In this document: positions 9,387-21,106 of the stretch, one piece after another | Layout of the letters: the number at the start of each line of letters is the position of its first letter | How positions within the stretch are numbered: the first letter of the stretch is position 1 | Assembly: GCA_003415625.1 (NCBI GenBank) | Contig: PYIU01000011.1 | Location: 943,001-1,007,000 of the forward strand | Direction: 5' to 3' | Length of the DNA: 64,000 bases | DNA from: Aquanectria penicillioides | Taxonomy: Eukaryota; Ascomycota; Sordariomycetes; Hypocreales; Nectriaceae | Notes under the pieces: generated by a model | Database searches by the model: none | Told to the model about the DNA's origin: nothing | The model's input: the letters and a program-made list of their open reading frames with translations, nothing else | Translations under genes and position numbers: made by a program

Positions 9387-12300
9387 TTACGCCCGGGCGG
9401 TGGTCAGTGGGTCATCGAGTATTCCCTTTGACTTCAAAATGGCACCCAGCTCCTTCAATGTCACGGGTTTCGTCAAAAAAATGTTCACTCCACTACTGAA
9501 GGCTTCCTTTTGAGAACTCTCCGATGCCAGGCCGGAAAGAGCCAAGATGAGCGTGGGTTCCTGCCCGTTCTTCTTTTCCCATGCTCGGATTCGTCGCGTA
9601 GCCTCAAATCCATCCATTATCGGCATCGAAATGTCCATCAATATGCATTTGTATCGGCCCATGTTTATCTCATGCGAGTCCACAGCCTCTTGACCGTTTG
9701 CTGCCGTGTGATATAGCCGCCCTTGCTTGCTGAGGTATGATGCCAAGACCTTCAAGTTGATAGCATTGTCATCCACCAGTAAAAAATCAGCTGGCGGAAA
9801 ATATTCTTGGGCCGAACTGGCGGCTTCAAGGTTCTCTTCTGGGGGCGGGCTTTTAAGCGGGGAGCGAGGCACCCGAGGAGCTCCTGTTCGTTCATTGGAT
9901 GGACTAGTGTGGTTACTTTTGGACAACAATGGAGAACGGATCTGAACATCGGTCCCGCGGATCATGACCAGAGACAAGGCTTGAGCCAACTTTCGAGGCC
10001 CGATGCTATTGGCAGGTTAGTGCAAGAAATGATACATTTGGAACATTGGATACCCACGGCTGAGAGATGAATTCGGCTACTTCTAGCCCATTGGCCGTTT
10101 GGACTCGGGTAGTGTATTGATGTGCGATCAGAGCATTGGTGCACACCACCACACACGGCGTTTTGGGCAACAAATCCACGGCTTTAAAGCTGCCGGATAG
10201 CATAACGTCTTCAGAGCAGATGAACACGTCGGGCCTCATTTGTTGCGTCTCGAGATCAGTATTGACCCGCATTCGAAGTCTGTCTCGACAGATGCTTTCC
10301 ACCATGCCACGCGCATTGAGAACAGGAATGTCAGGTGACGGAGCTTCTGCCATGACCCAAGGCTTGTCGAACCCTGATATCCATACTCGTAACCCTGCAA
10401 GTTCCTTGATTTTCGTCTCAACTAGATCATCAACCTGAGTCTCTAAGGGCTCCTGTGGAATTTCAGGACTGGGGCCGCATTTTATAAGTGGTAGTGAAAC
10501 TCGTGCTGTTGTTCCAAATCCTGCGACGCTCTTGATAGAGACGTCCCCGTCGAGGTATGTAGTAATCTGCTTGACCAATCTTAGTCCAAGACCAGTTCCT
10601 GACGCCAGTTGGTTTTCTTGGGAGAATTCCTTGTACAGTCCATTCTGCACAAAGTCTTCACTCATGCCAACACCTGTGTCAGCCACCGCTAGGGTCACCA
10701 TGCACTCCTTTCTTCCGGACCCTTCGAGGGGGACCTGTTCAAGCGATACTTGGATGACTCCTTGGTAAGTGTATTTCAGTGCATTAGCAAATAGGTTCAT
10801 CAAAATGCGTCGAATCGCTCCTGGTTGGGTATAGAATCTCCAAGTGCAAGGTTGGACTGTGAGGACGACGGTCATGTTCCCAAACCTCACTTCCCCGTTC
10901 CGCGTGAGGGTTGGGCCTAGTTCTTCTATTGCTTGTGCCGAATCCATCCGTCGCATCGCGGTAATGTCAGTCTCGGTTTGCTTGGGTGTTTTGTGTTTCG
11001 ATTGTCGTGAAGCTGATAAATGTTGAAAGTTGAACCCAGCATAGACGCTCTCCATCACCTCTTCCACCAGGACGTCCAACTGCTGATGTTTGTATAGACT
11101 GTCCATTCCGGCCTCAATGGACTGCGTATTGTCTGACCGCAGCCCGCGGGGCACACTGCCCCCTCTTTGGGCCTGATCCTTCCCCATGAAGTTGTTCATT
11201 TTGGCGTAGTGAAGAAGATGGTCAACAGTATCGGTAAGTGTGCGACAGCAGATATCGATGGTATTAGTCAGGTCTTCTTGTTGGGTGTTGAGCTTCGTAT
11301 CGTTTAATAATTCGAGTCCAAGGGTGATGCCGTGTAGCGGGGAGCGCAGCTCATGAGAGAGCGAGCCGAGGACGTCGGATTTGGCCTTATCAGCCATTAA
11401 TGCCTCTAGTCTAAGCTGCTCCATGCCTATAAGCATCCCGAATGCTCGGAGGTATGTCATATTGGTCTCGATGGTGAATGTCATGGATGAAGACCAGGTG
11501 TAGACGAAGCCTCCAATGGAAAACCTCTCCTTGCTCGGATCCCACACCGGGACGAATGCAACGCTTCGGGCCCCAGGAAATCCCTTGGAGATTAGTTCCG
11601 CGTCCCGTTTCCTTTGTTCCAAACCATTCTTTCGATCTTGTGGCGTGTTGTGTGATCCGAATTGACTCCCACCAGATGGCTCACTTGAGCGGCCACCCCA
11701 CATGGAATCTCTGTCTGAAGGCTCAACCTCTTGGATTTTTCCCCACTTGTCGAAATTAAAGACGTAGCCTCTGGGGTATCTCTGCAGCAACCGGGCAAGA
11801 AACGCCTGCTTAGGCAACTCATAGGAGGCTGCATAGCGCTCTCCGTCGATGCCATGTTTCGCGGTAGTTGAGAATGCCAGCAGTCGGCATGGTGGGGATG
11901 AGTCGTCGGTGGCAGTGAGAAATTCGTGACCATTCTCAGGACGGACATTATCCGAATTCAAGTATGAACTAGTGGTAGGACGGCCTTTGATTGCGTCGAC
12001 AGGGTCGGAGGCTGCTCCATTGAATGTGTGTGGAGTTGCATCAACAAATAGACAGCCTCGTGCTTGAATTGAATCCACGATGACCTTGGCAGCTTTCGGG
12101 TAAAGCATGTCGTGTTCACGTTGAAGACATTGCTCTACTCCCAGTTTCGAGCCCTTGGCCTTGGTTCTAGGTTGAGTCTTGTGCTCCACCTGGCCAGAGG
12201 GGGCTCCATAGCGGGCGTACAGTAACATGTAGGTGAGATCTTAGGCTCAGGGTCTATCCCGCTAGAGGCTTCATCACCAGCTTCGGCTGGGTGTCGCGCA

Positions 12301-13224
12301 TTGCCACCATCCTGCGAGCTGTCTGTCCGCCGGTCGCTTCGGGGTGGGCGGATGGGGGAGTTGGGTTCCCGGAAAAGGTTTGTTGTCTTTTCCTCCAGGA
12401 ACGATTTGAGGCCGCGAATCATGCTTTCGCTGCGTTTTTGAACATGCTTGAGCCTACTAGCCTCAAGGTGGCCCATGATGATGGAGGATATGTTTCTCAT
12501 GATGTCGGAGTGGCATTCGGTCCAGTCGTCGAGTGGCTCGGTGTGGATGACGCAAAATACGCCGATATTTATGCCCCGACGGGAACGGACGGGGACGGCG
12601 GCGTAGAATCGCGCAGGACTTCCAGGTTGGCAGTAGGGCTTCTCCATGAATCGCGGGTCGGCTGTGAGATCGCGGACGACGACGACGGGCAGCTTGTCGC
12701 CGCCATCGTGGAAGGTCTCGACGTCGAGGAGGCCATGGGTGAGGGTGTACTCGCACACACCGTGGGTGCGAGGGATGGCGGTACCGCAGAGCCAAAGAGT
12801 CTCCTCATGATGGGTGCCAGCAAGGCTGGGGATCAGCGGGAGATTGGGCGTGGCCTCGGCGATGATAAACTGGTGGGTTTGGTCGAAGAGGGAGAGGAGC
12901 GAGCGAGCGGTGCGCGTCTGGACAGTTGCGAGCTGAGCGAGGGCGGTTAGCGTTCCATCGGCGCAAGTCACCAGCTCGGAGCTTGCGATGGGGATTCCTT
13001 GGTCGTTTAACCTCGCAGTGGCCAACAAGGAGCCTTCATACCTGTGTCGGATGGTTCGTGATGCAAGCTCTTTCTTGACGCGGCGCCGGGGCAAAAGAGA
13101 GGTGAAGCACTTACTGCAACGTCTCAAGTTCGCGAGTGGCCTCAGACACGGCCTCTGCCACCGCCGCCGTTGGTACCACAGATTCAGGCACCACCCCGTC
13201 CGGGCCCTTGGCGGATACTTCCAT
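9387..13224 (-). CDS. Hybrid histidine kinase (GAF-HisKA-HATPase-receiver)
   Basis: Four exons (13224-13115, 13041-12308, 12239-10058, 10005-9387) give 1214 aa. Introns 1 (73 nt) and 3 (52 nt, with CTAAC branch site) are clear. Intron 2 (12240-12307) is inferred from frame alone and could differ. A GAF-like sensor lies around residues 85-245. The H-box SHELRSPLHG has its His near 577. The ATP-binding motifs NLFANALKY, DTGVGM and GTGLGL lie near 764-834. The receiver has VDD near 1087, phospho-acceptor Asp near 1133 (CILMD) and Lys near 1188 (LTKPV). Such kinases relay phosphate through an HPt protein to stress or developmental regulators; the stimulus is unknown. The start at 13224 was chosen because it splices exactly onto YEGSLLATARL. 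All catalytic residues are present. Confidence 0.92.
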
Positions 13225-15224
13225 AGCTGAATGCCCTGGCTGTCTTCGCCTCTTGTCTGGCCTGGTCTGCTTCCAGGGTTGAAGGGTCGAAATATGAAGC
13301 AGCGCAAGGATCTCGAGTGCGACGCTCGCTCTGGCAGGTGCTGAAAAGTCAATGAGAGCGTTTGTCGTCGTCGCCGCCTACCGACACACGGGAAAATCCA
13401 AGCAATGCGGTCCCCACTCCCGGCCGTCGATCGATGCTTGATCGTGCGCGATCTGCAATGATATGGACCAAAGAAGAAGCAAAAGGCTGTGCTATCTGGT
13501 AAGATGGAGGGGGCGGATAGCGGAGAAGGGAGGGGGGGGAGGGAGGAGAGTGAGAGGAGATGGACGATTCAAGCTTCAGGCTTGACGCCGCCCGCACACG
13601 TACAGTAGGGCAGCCGCGATGGGCAAAGCCAACCAGCCTGCCGCCAATAAATGCGTGCCTCCGGCTCCAGCGGCCGGCCCAGAGACTTCACGTGCTGCGG
13701 CGTTGCTTGGGCATTTGAATCAATGAGGTTTATCAGGGAATTTGTCCAGACCAGGAATATGTCACCGCGGGACAAGCCGTGAAGTGAAGCCAATGAAATC
13801 ACGGGGATCGGAGCGTTTGGTCCGACAACGACGAAACACTGCCAGCGTGTTGACCTATCTACCTACCTACCTACCTAGGTAGGTACCGCTACCGGTACAT
13901 GTGGATGTAGATTTATGAGACACGGCTCGATCTCTGCGCCCTCTGCTTCGAGCGCACATCGCTCCCATGGAAGAATGGTCAAAGTGACTAGCCGTCTTCC
14001 ATATAGGTAGATAGCTCGGATCTTCCTCATGTTTCTTTCGGTTGTCCAAAGCGAGACCGACTTATTATTTCGTCTTCCAATCGTCCAATATTCCCGGTTC
14101 GTCCATCTCGTCCATCGCACACCAATCCGGCCACTCACAATCCACACCGTCTATCGCCATCTCACTTCACTCAAGGCCTGGTCCCACTTCTAGAACCTCG
14201 CGAATGCACGTCAGCCTGGTGTGTGGTTGTACTGCCTGTGCTAGCTGCCCAGGTACCTTACATACAGTAGCCCTGATCAGGCACCTTGGCTAGTCCCCAT
14301 CCTCGTGGCCCTCTGCCGTTTCCAATATGCATGTCTGTCCGAAAGGGGGCACGTACTGTCTGACATCTTCTTTCCATCCTCAGTTCTGCCCTATACTGGT
14401 TGAAGGAGACCCTGCATGACCCGCACAAGAGTAGGGGTAGCAGTGGGGTCAAAGCCGAAGAATGTTGATACTTTTCCTTATTCCTAGCTTCGTGAGAACG
14501 ACATCTATTTATCTATTCCTGATGGAAAACACTCGCACGACCTATTGAGTAGATGCTCCCGTTATATTCCCCACACCCTATACCGGTACTAGGTTATTAC
14601 AAATAACTACCCAGTTTACAAATACCTAGTGTAGCCGTCATTCCCGGGCTTTGCTCCTTAGCCTCTTGGCTCTCTCCACCACGGTGCACCCAAGTTGAAG
14701 ACGTCCCGTCCCCACTTCGGGGAGGGGGCTTTGGCAGGGAAGACACATCAAGTTAGTCCTGAGTAGCTCTCCAATCCAGAACCTAAAGACAAAGGTTGCC
14801 ATGATTTTCTGTGGTTTCCCTTCTGGCCGCATTCCCCGGTGGCTATTCCATACGAGATTGACAAGAAATGGCGAAGACCGAATTCTCCGTCAATCATCAA
14901 ATCCGAATCCCCAGCTTCGCAATCAAACCCTAACCGATAACCAGTTGAAGAAACCCTAACCAGAGCTCACAAAAGTCAAAATTGTCTACCCCGCACTTAT
15001 CTCATGTCCCAATTACGTACTGAACACCCCGCCCGCGGGCTGGCCCAAAATCCCAGCAACCGTTATCGTCTACTTTCGGAGCTGAGACGATGTGCGACCG
15101 CACTCTATCGGACGCGGGTCCAATGCGCGATGTTGTTTGTTACCAGACGAAAATAAATTTTAGTCCTTGCCCCTCGCTCTCCAAAGCCTTCTAGACCGTC
15201 TCCCGTCAACTCTCTGCCGGTACA
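13225..15224. other. Long divergent intergenic region (2 kb)
   Basis: This lies between the divergently transcribed histidine kinase and the metallo-beta-lactamase-like gene, so both promoters lie in it. It contains a CTAC-repeat palindrome near 13868. No reading frame in it resembles a known family. Confidence 0.5.
13859..13887. repeat. CTAC tandem repeat with 18-bp palindrome
   Basis: Four CTAC units run into a perfect 18-bp palindrome (13868-13885, centre CCTAGG), which could form a hairpin or bind a dimeric factor. It lies about 640 bp upstream of the histidine kinase start. Confidence 0.8.
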
Positions 15225-16444
15225 ATGCCGCAACAATTAGAATTGCCGCCAGGCTCATGGGCGACTGTGTCCGCCATCGACTCGGCGAGCCTCGGCAACG
15301 TCCCCCTCGAGCCTTACTTTTACTGTGATGTTCCCCGTATCACGAGGACCACGATTCCAATCTTCTCATTCGTCATTACCAGCCAGCAAGGGAGGCGCGT
15401 GCTCTTTGATCTCGGCTTGCGAAAGGATTGGCAGCGTCTTTCGCCCGTTGCCGTCTCAGAAGTCCACCACGATGACTTGAAGATTGATTGCGAAAAGGAT
15501 GTGCTTGATATTCTCGAGATGCACGGGTGTGCGGGCAAGGACGTTGAGGCCATTATTTTAAGGCATGTCAAATACATTCCACCTCTACCTAGTTTACTTT
15601 GAAAATGCCGTAGAGTTTAGGTAATGTTTCATTAAACTGAATATAGCTAACGAAACACGAGCCTCCTAATAGTCATCACCATTTCGACCATCTTGGTGAC
15701 CCATCTAGGTTCCCAGCAACCACCGGCCTTGTTGTCGGACCCGAGTTCCGCCGCACAATCATGCCTGGATTTCCTGATAACGAAAAATCAGAAATTCTCG
15801 TGACCGACTATGCGTTTGTGTTTTGATTCTCCTAAGTGAAGATCATTTTGACTGACTTGCGCGTTACTAGGGGAAGAGAGCTGCGAGAGCTAAAGTTCGA
15901 CTGTACTGCCCCGCGCATACAGGGTGTCCCAGCCATAGATTACTTTGGTGACGGTTCCTTCTTCCTCCTTTCCACGCCCGGTCATACCGCTGGCCATATG
16001 TCTGGCTTGGTCCGAACATCAAGCAGTCCCGATACCTTTGTTATCTTGGGCGGAGATGCTTGCCATCACTGTGGTGAGCTCCGGCCCTCTGCACTGAGAC
16101 CCATTTCTACCGTGCCAGCTGGGCAAAATGGAGAGGCCAAAGATACCCCAGGATTACCCCAGGCTTTGGCCTACCTAAAAGATCATAAAAATGACGGAAC
16201 ACGAGCCTTTTTCCGCTTACAACGGGATGAAAAATACAAGGCGTATTGCTACGATACCGACCAGGCGGAAAATAGCATCAGCCAGCTGCAGGGTTTCGAT
16301 GCTCTTGAAAATGTATTCTTCCTCTTTTCTCACGATCGTACTTTGAAGGGCGTCATTGAAGAGCACCCGAATACCTTGAACCAGTGGAAAGAAAAGGGTT
16401 GGGGGGAGAGGGGCCGCTGGGCATTTTTGTCAGATTTTCAGTAG
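15225..16444 (+). CDS. Metallo-beta-lactamase-fold hydrolase (lactonase-like)
   Basis: Exons 15225-15562, 15673-15813 and 15871-16444 give 350 aa. The first intron has a GC donor (AG|GCATGT) and a CTAAC branch site, and its removal creates SHHHFDHLGD, the HxHxDH zinc motif. No GT donor would do this before the stop at 15600. The second intron is 57 nt. Later ligands are seen in LSTPGHTAGH and GGDACHHCGE, and a C-terminal FSHDRTLKG could supply another His. The fold binds two metals and hydrolyses lactones, thioesters or similar bonds; the order of motifs is close to N-acyl-homoserine-lactonase-like fungal proteins. Substrate unknown. No secretion signal is seen, so it is probably cytosolic. 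Confidence 0.88.
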
Positions 16445-17082
16445 CATGGTTCATCCAATAGCCAATATCTCAGAGAGTTGCATACATTCGCGAATGCAAA
16501 ATTTTCCGAAAACTTCAGTTCCTCTTCTTCTTCTTCTTGTGACATATTTCTCATATCGAGGATGAAATTCTTTTTTATGGATCTAGGTGACATTGGTTCA
16601 CGCACAGAAGAGCAACTGTTTCGCATTGCCGACATTACAATAGTCATACTTATCAGTGTCATCAAGGAAAACAAACAACATACAAAACCCCATCACTTCA
16701 ACCCCTCATCACTTAAAAATTCCCTTTTGTTTATATCCTCAACACCATTTCCACACTCCAGCCTCCCTTATCAATGGCCCAACGCGTAACGTGCATCTTC
16801 GGCTATCGGTGGAACCAGGCTTATCATCCCTGAAGTGGATCGCAGTCCCATTCTGGAACAGCGGCTTCGTCACGCTCAACACCTTTTCATGAAGAAGTGG
16901 AGGTGGCGTCCTATTCCATAATCTCAGAATGACTAACGGCTCTGAGACCGACAGCCGGAGATGGGCTGCTGTGGAGGTACTTAACAAGAAATTTCTGCAT
17001 CGCGGCATTTCACTGTTCCTCAGATTTCTGTTGACGTGTCTTTTCCTTCCAGTCAATTCAACAAACAAAAATTCCATTCAAC
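16445..17082. other. Intergenic, UTRs of flanking genes
   Basis: It holds the 3' flank of the lactamase-fold gene, with a CTT-rich stretch near 16510-16540, and the promoter and 5' UTR of the Nif3-like gene. No further gene was seen. Confidence 0.5.
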
Positions 17083-17424
17083 ATGGCTGCCAAACAGTTC
17101 AAGCTTATTTTCCGAGTTCCCCCCTCGCATCTTGAGGTTTGCAAAGATGCCGTCTTCGCTGCTGGTGCCGGACAATATCCCGGTGGAATGTATTCCCACG
17201 TCAGTTTTGAAACCCTCGGTATGGACCAGTTTCGCCCTACCGATAAAGCATCGCCTTTCATTGGCAAGCCAGGCCAATTAGAGAAAGTTGAGGAGTACCG
17301 TGTCGAGACGCTCTGCGTCGGTGAAGACGTCATGAAGAACTCGGTCAAGGCACTCCGAAAGGCTCACCCATACGAACAAGTCGTGGTGGAGGTTATCGAG
17401 CTTGTGAACGTGGACGACTACTAA
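17083..17424 (+). CDS. Small Nif3/YqfO insert-domain-like protein
   Basis: A single exon encodes 113 aa from an ATG in good context (CAACATGGCT). GAGQYPGGMYSHVSF and AHPYEQVVVEVIEL match the style of the PII/CutA-like domain that is inserted in Nif3/YqfO proteins (GAG..G.YSH.SF and HPYEE motifs). Fungi and bacteria often carry it as a stand-alone protein of this size. Its biochemical role is not established, although the fold suggests small-ligand or metal binding and trimer formation. There is no signal peptide or membrane segment. The gene looks intact. Confidence 0.82.
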   Translation: MAAKQFKLIFRVPPSHLEVCKDAVFAAGAGQYPGGMYSHVSFETLGMDQFRPTDKASPFIGKPGQLEKVEEYRVETLCVGEDVMKNSVKALRKAHPYEQVVVEVIELVNVDDY

Positions 17425-17762
17425 GTCACCGATGCAGTCCGCGTTCGGACGGAAATTGATGAGTCAAATCTGAAGTCGGCATCAGAGTGGTCGTCAGACA
17501 TCTGAGAAAGCAGTTACTGAAACATACCACACGACACGACTTCGAAAGAAATATGCCACGAAGGGAAGAAATTCACGTATACCACGTGTCTTGCTCTCAT
17601 TCAATACTCTCCTTTGCCAATTTGGCTTTGGAACAGCAAATGACTATGATACACCGATAAACATGTATCAAGGGCTAGCCAAGGGTCCGAGTGGGAAAAG
17701 CGCCCCTGAGCTTGTCGCAATTGCATCCGCTCTCCAGAGTCATTATAAAATACATCTCAGTT
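17425..17762. other. Convergent 3' intergenic
   Basis: 3' flanks of two converging genes. Nothing else was recognised. Confidence 0.5.
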
Positions 17763-20575
17763 TCATTGAGCCTCATCTCTATCCAAATCCGCACTAGGTG
17801 CCGCGGTCCTGGAATTCATGACATGTCTCCCCAACTCCGCGAAATCTCCCGCGTCTTCTCCGGTCAACATCCAATCCGGGTTGTTGTAAAGTGAGTAGTA
17901 ATACTTTGAAAACTCTTCTGCTTGATATTGGTCCATTGAATCAGCCTGATTCGCATCTGTGGTTTCACCGTCAGGGTAAACCCATAAGTTGGACAGACTA
18001 TTCCAAATATCTCCATCCAAACACATGGCTTCCTCCAGCTCAGTATCCATATGTTGGCCAGCCCCAGGATCATGAGCTGGAGCTCTATCTTCAGGCACCT
18101 CGGCAGTCTCATTTCTGACTGAGCGTAGCTCAACGTGGTTCCGAGACACATGAGGTAGTTGAGATCCTTCATTAGGATCTCGCCCTTGTTCCGTGGATTC
18201 CGAGTTTCCAGGTCGGGCCTGCGTTCCCTGCGCTTCCAATGGCTGCAACGTCTCCAGATGATGAGACATCAGCTCCCATATTCTCTGAATCTCATGAAGT
18301 CTCTGTAACGCAAACGTATTTCCTTGATCAGCAAGGTATTGCATTATTTCCAATGCGTCGTTCAGCCCTGGGCTGGGGTTTATTTTCTGATCTTCTTCGC
18401 AAACAGAGTCGAACACAGCTGTTAGAATCATTATGAATGAAGCCGAGAATACTGCGTCAAAGTCAAAGAAGCCAAAAATAACTATCATATCTTGTTAGCA
18501 CAATTCACCCCGACATTTCAACTTGTGCATACCCATAATTCGGTTTTTCCATAATGCCATAATCACCTTCAATAATCGCCTAGCCGCTTCCGCGCAAGTT
18601 CTCGACAGCTTTCCCAAAGATGAGCTCCCAAGGCCTTGGCGAGCGTGATGGTCACCAGTCAAGATGACTTGTGCTACATGTAACATAATTGGTCTGATGG
18701 TGAGTATAGTCGCCTGAGTGCCGTAGTCAGAGGCTGTCGATCTGAGCTGTCGATCTGCACATACCTGATATAGCATAATATGAAGATATGCAGAAGTCCG
18801 CATAGAAATATCTGAGGTTGATTCATTGTGTTTTATTCCCAAATCAGAAGGAATCTCTTGAGAAACTTGATGCAGTTGTTGGACAATCTCTTGCACGCTT
18901 GGAACAAACGTTTCTTCCCCTTGCAGTTCCGTTCTGTATAAAACTGTGATTGAAGCAATTAGCCGGCCGTCTTACGAAATCCAAGGTTGTGCATTTAGTA
19001 CATGTAATTATTTTCCCCGTCAACCTGGCAATTTTAATGTTCGTGCATATTGGCGTAGCAGGGGTAAATCCAGGTGAGTCGGTGGGCATTTCTATCCCGA
19101 TTGCAGCATCGATGATGCTCAAAGGAATCCCAGACGCAGCAGCAAGTCGTCTATTAATCACAGTCGTTAGTTAATCTGATATCATAAGTCTTGTGTTTGG
19201 TCGTACCTTTCTTGCATGTAAATGGTCCACCACAGCCGGTTGAGATTTACCCGTTCCGATTGAAGAAGATGTGTTGCATCAGATGCTTCATGATAGCCAT
19301 GAGACACTGCTAGGCGTAATGCCGTGCTTATCTATGAGGATATATTAGCCTAGGGAGGTGTATTGCAGGTCAGGAGGGCTTACATAGATGGATGCCTCCT
19401 CCTTCCGATACGCGTTTTGTAAATATACTGCCACAAGAGCCAGAAGTTCTACTCCAAGCCTTCCATGCGTATATAGTTCGCTAAGGGATGGGAGGTTTTT
19501 ATGTGCATAGGCAAATAACTTGGCACCCGGAAGATCTCCTCCTGTGTCGAAATCGCCAACAAACAGTTTCCCGATTGCAAGAACCAACAACATCTGCAAG
19601 TACCAAGGAGTTTGCATCTGCGTGGGATCATTAGGATTTGCATAAAAGAACAATAGGCGATCGGTGAATTCTCGTGTATCGAAATGATGTTGCGTTTGGC
19701 CAATAATGAGGATCACAAATTGCAAAAGCCGCTGTGCTTCTTGCTGAGATGGCAAGTCTGGGAGGTCACGATTTCTATGATGGCATGAACACCTCTGAAA
19801 GTCGAGCAGCCCAGGGGTAACTGGAACTGGGCTAGGAATATTGCGTGATCCATGAGAACGATGATTAGGATGGGAAGGACCCAATAAGCCTTGAACCCGA
19901 GTGCCAAAGGCGTGACTAGAACTCAAGGATGAATTTGCTGGAATTGCTGGTAGGATATGTAAGCCGAAGGAAACTGATTTACAATACGAGATCATGTGCC
20001 TACTAGAGCCTGGAGAAGAGTCAACTCCATCATCTGCCCTGCTGGCTACTGTTGGGTGATTAGAATCGGAGATAGTAGTCGGTCCAAAGCCAGAGTCAAG
20101 ACCCGACGCATTTCTGTTCGAGGAGCGGTTCGGTGGTGATTGCAAAGGGTTGTTCGTTTGTCGATTGACTAAATACGGGCGTTAGGCCGGGTGCAGTTGC
20201 GGGTGTCAGTCAGTAGGAGTAGGATACGCACTCGCAATTGCTGGGGAATCATTTTTGGCAGCACATTCATACTGCGCGAGGCGGCTCTCAAGTTCCTCAA
20301 TTCGTCTATCAAGTCGATCATCAGACACACGTGGCAAACTCAGCCCTGGGAACTCACTTGGCGTTTGGCATTCTTCGGTTGTTCAGCTCCGGCATCAAAC
20401 AATCAAGCCCCCGTTTACTACAATATTGGCAGGGGCTTGTACCAGAGCACTTGACCTTCTTTCTCCGACAAGTAAAACATCTAAACCCCGGTCAGCATTG
20501 TCATGAACACTCAGAGGTGCTGAAACTGAAACTAAGTGGATACAAGGGAGCTCGGAACTGATTGGCCGAGGCCAT
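17763..20575 (-). CDS. Zn2Cys6 transcription factor with fungal_trans domain
   Basis: Nine exons (20575-20544, 20480-20358, 20305-20232, 20168-19384, 19331-19207, 19150-19002, 18943-18765, 18713-18533, 18481-17763) sum to 2367 nt, or 788 aa. All eight introns are 51-63 nt with GT..AG ends. The zinc cluster is at residues 12-38 (CFTCRRKKVKCSG, then CQYC, then LDC). A linker follows with a coiled coil RIEELESRLAQYE. The middle-homology region runs through WYLQMLLVLAIGKLF, the SHGYHEASDAT segment and LNRLWWTIYMQER. The C-terminus is acidic and ends in the plain -Q stop. It is a nuclear regulator; targets are unknown. An apparent frame break after the zinc cluster is resolved by a 52-nt intron (20306-20357), so the gene is intact. 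Confidence 0.92.
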
Positions 20576-21106
20576 CCCAGAGGACCCCTGCGCTTGCTCA
20601 ACGGGCGAGGGGCTCGTCTACTCACGCTGAAAGCACCTTTGAAGTATTTTCTCTCCTAAGTCTCATCGTCGGCATGTGTCTAGGAGGCTGCAGAGCCATG
20701 CGTTGTGACGACATGTCGATCTGTAGTGGAAGCATGGAGAGGGGAATGTTGTGTTATCTCGGATACGTTCAACCCTTCCGAAGTGGGCGACACTAACCTG
20801 CTATGGTCCGAGGTTAGCCTCGGACTGGGCATCCGACAGCCTCTCCACAATCGTTGTTAGGTTGGACTGATAACAGCACTGCTCCGTGACTACAGTATTA
20901 CCTACCCTAGACTTAGAGTGCGCCCCACCTAACAATGAAAAGTGATGATAATCACTAAAAGGCATAAATGCGATTGATCTTCTCTTCTCTTTAGAAAACA
21001 ATTTTATCCCTTTTTTTTTGTGTCTGTGAGAGTGATGTATATTCAAGAAATCCTGATTACCGTTCCCAAACGATGAAAGGTTAAGTAAAGACAGATGGAC
21101 AGCGTG
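20576..21106. other. Promoter region of the 788-aa Zn2Cys6 factor
   Basis: It separates two genes on the same strand: the promoter of one and the 3' flank of the next. It contains a CCG/CGG inverted repeat, listed separately. No gene was seen. Confidence 0.5.
20807..20824. promoter_or_regulatory. Inverted repeat with CCG/CGG half-sites
   Basis: TCCGAGG and CCTCGGA are perfect inverted arms around a 4-bp spacer, about 230 bp upstream of the start of a Zn2Cys6 regulator. Such regulators bind paired CGG triplets, so this is a candidate (auto)regulatory operator. Binding itself is inferred. Confidence 0.4.

Noticed and set aside
13225..13352. Longer N-terminus for the histidine kinase from 13352
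   Set aside because: That reading runs through intron 1. The ATG at 13224 splices exactly into the conserved YEGSLLATARL frame.
20306..20357. Frameshift after the zinc cluster of the 788-aa factor
   Set aside because: A 52-nt intron with perfect GTGAGT donor and a branch-like CTGAT restores the frame, and the total length is a multiple of three.
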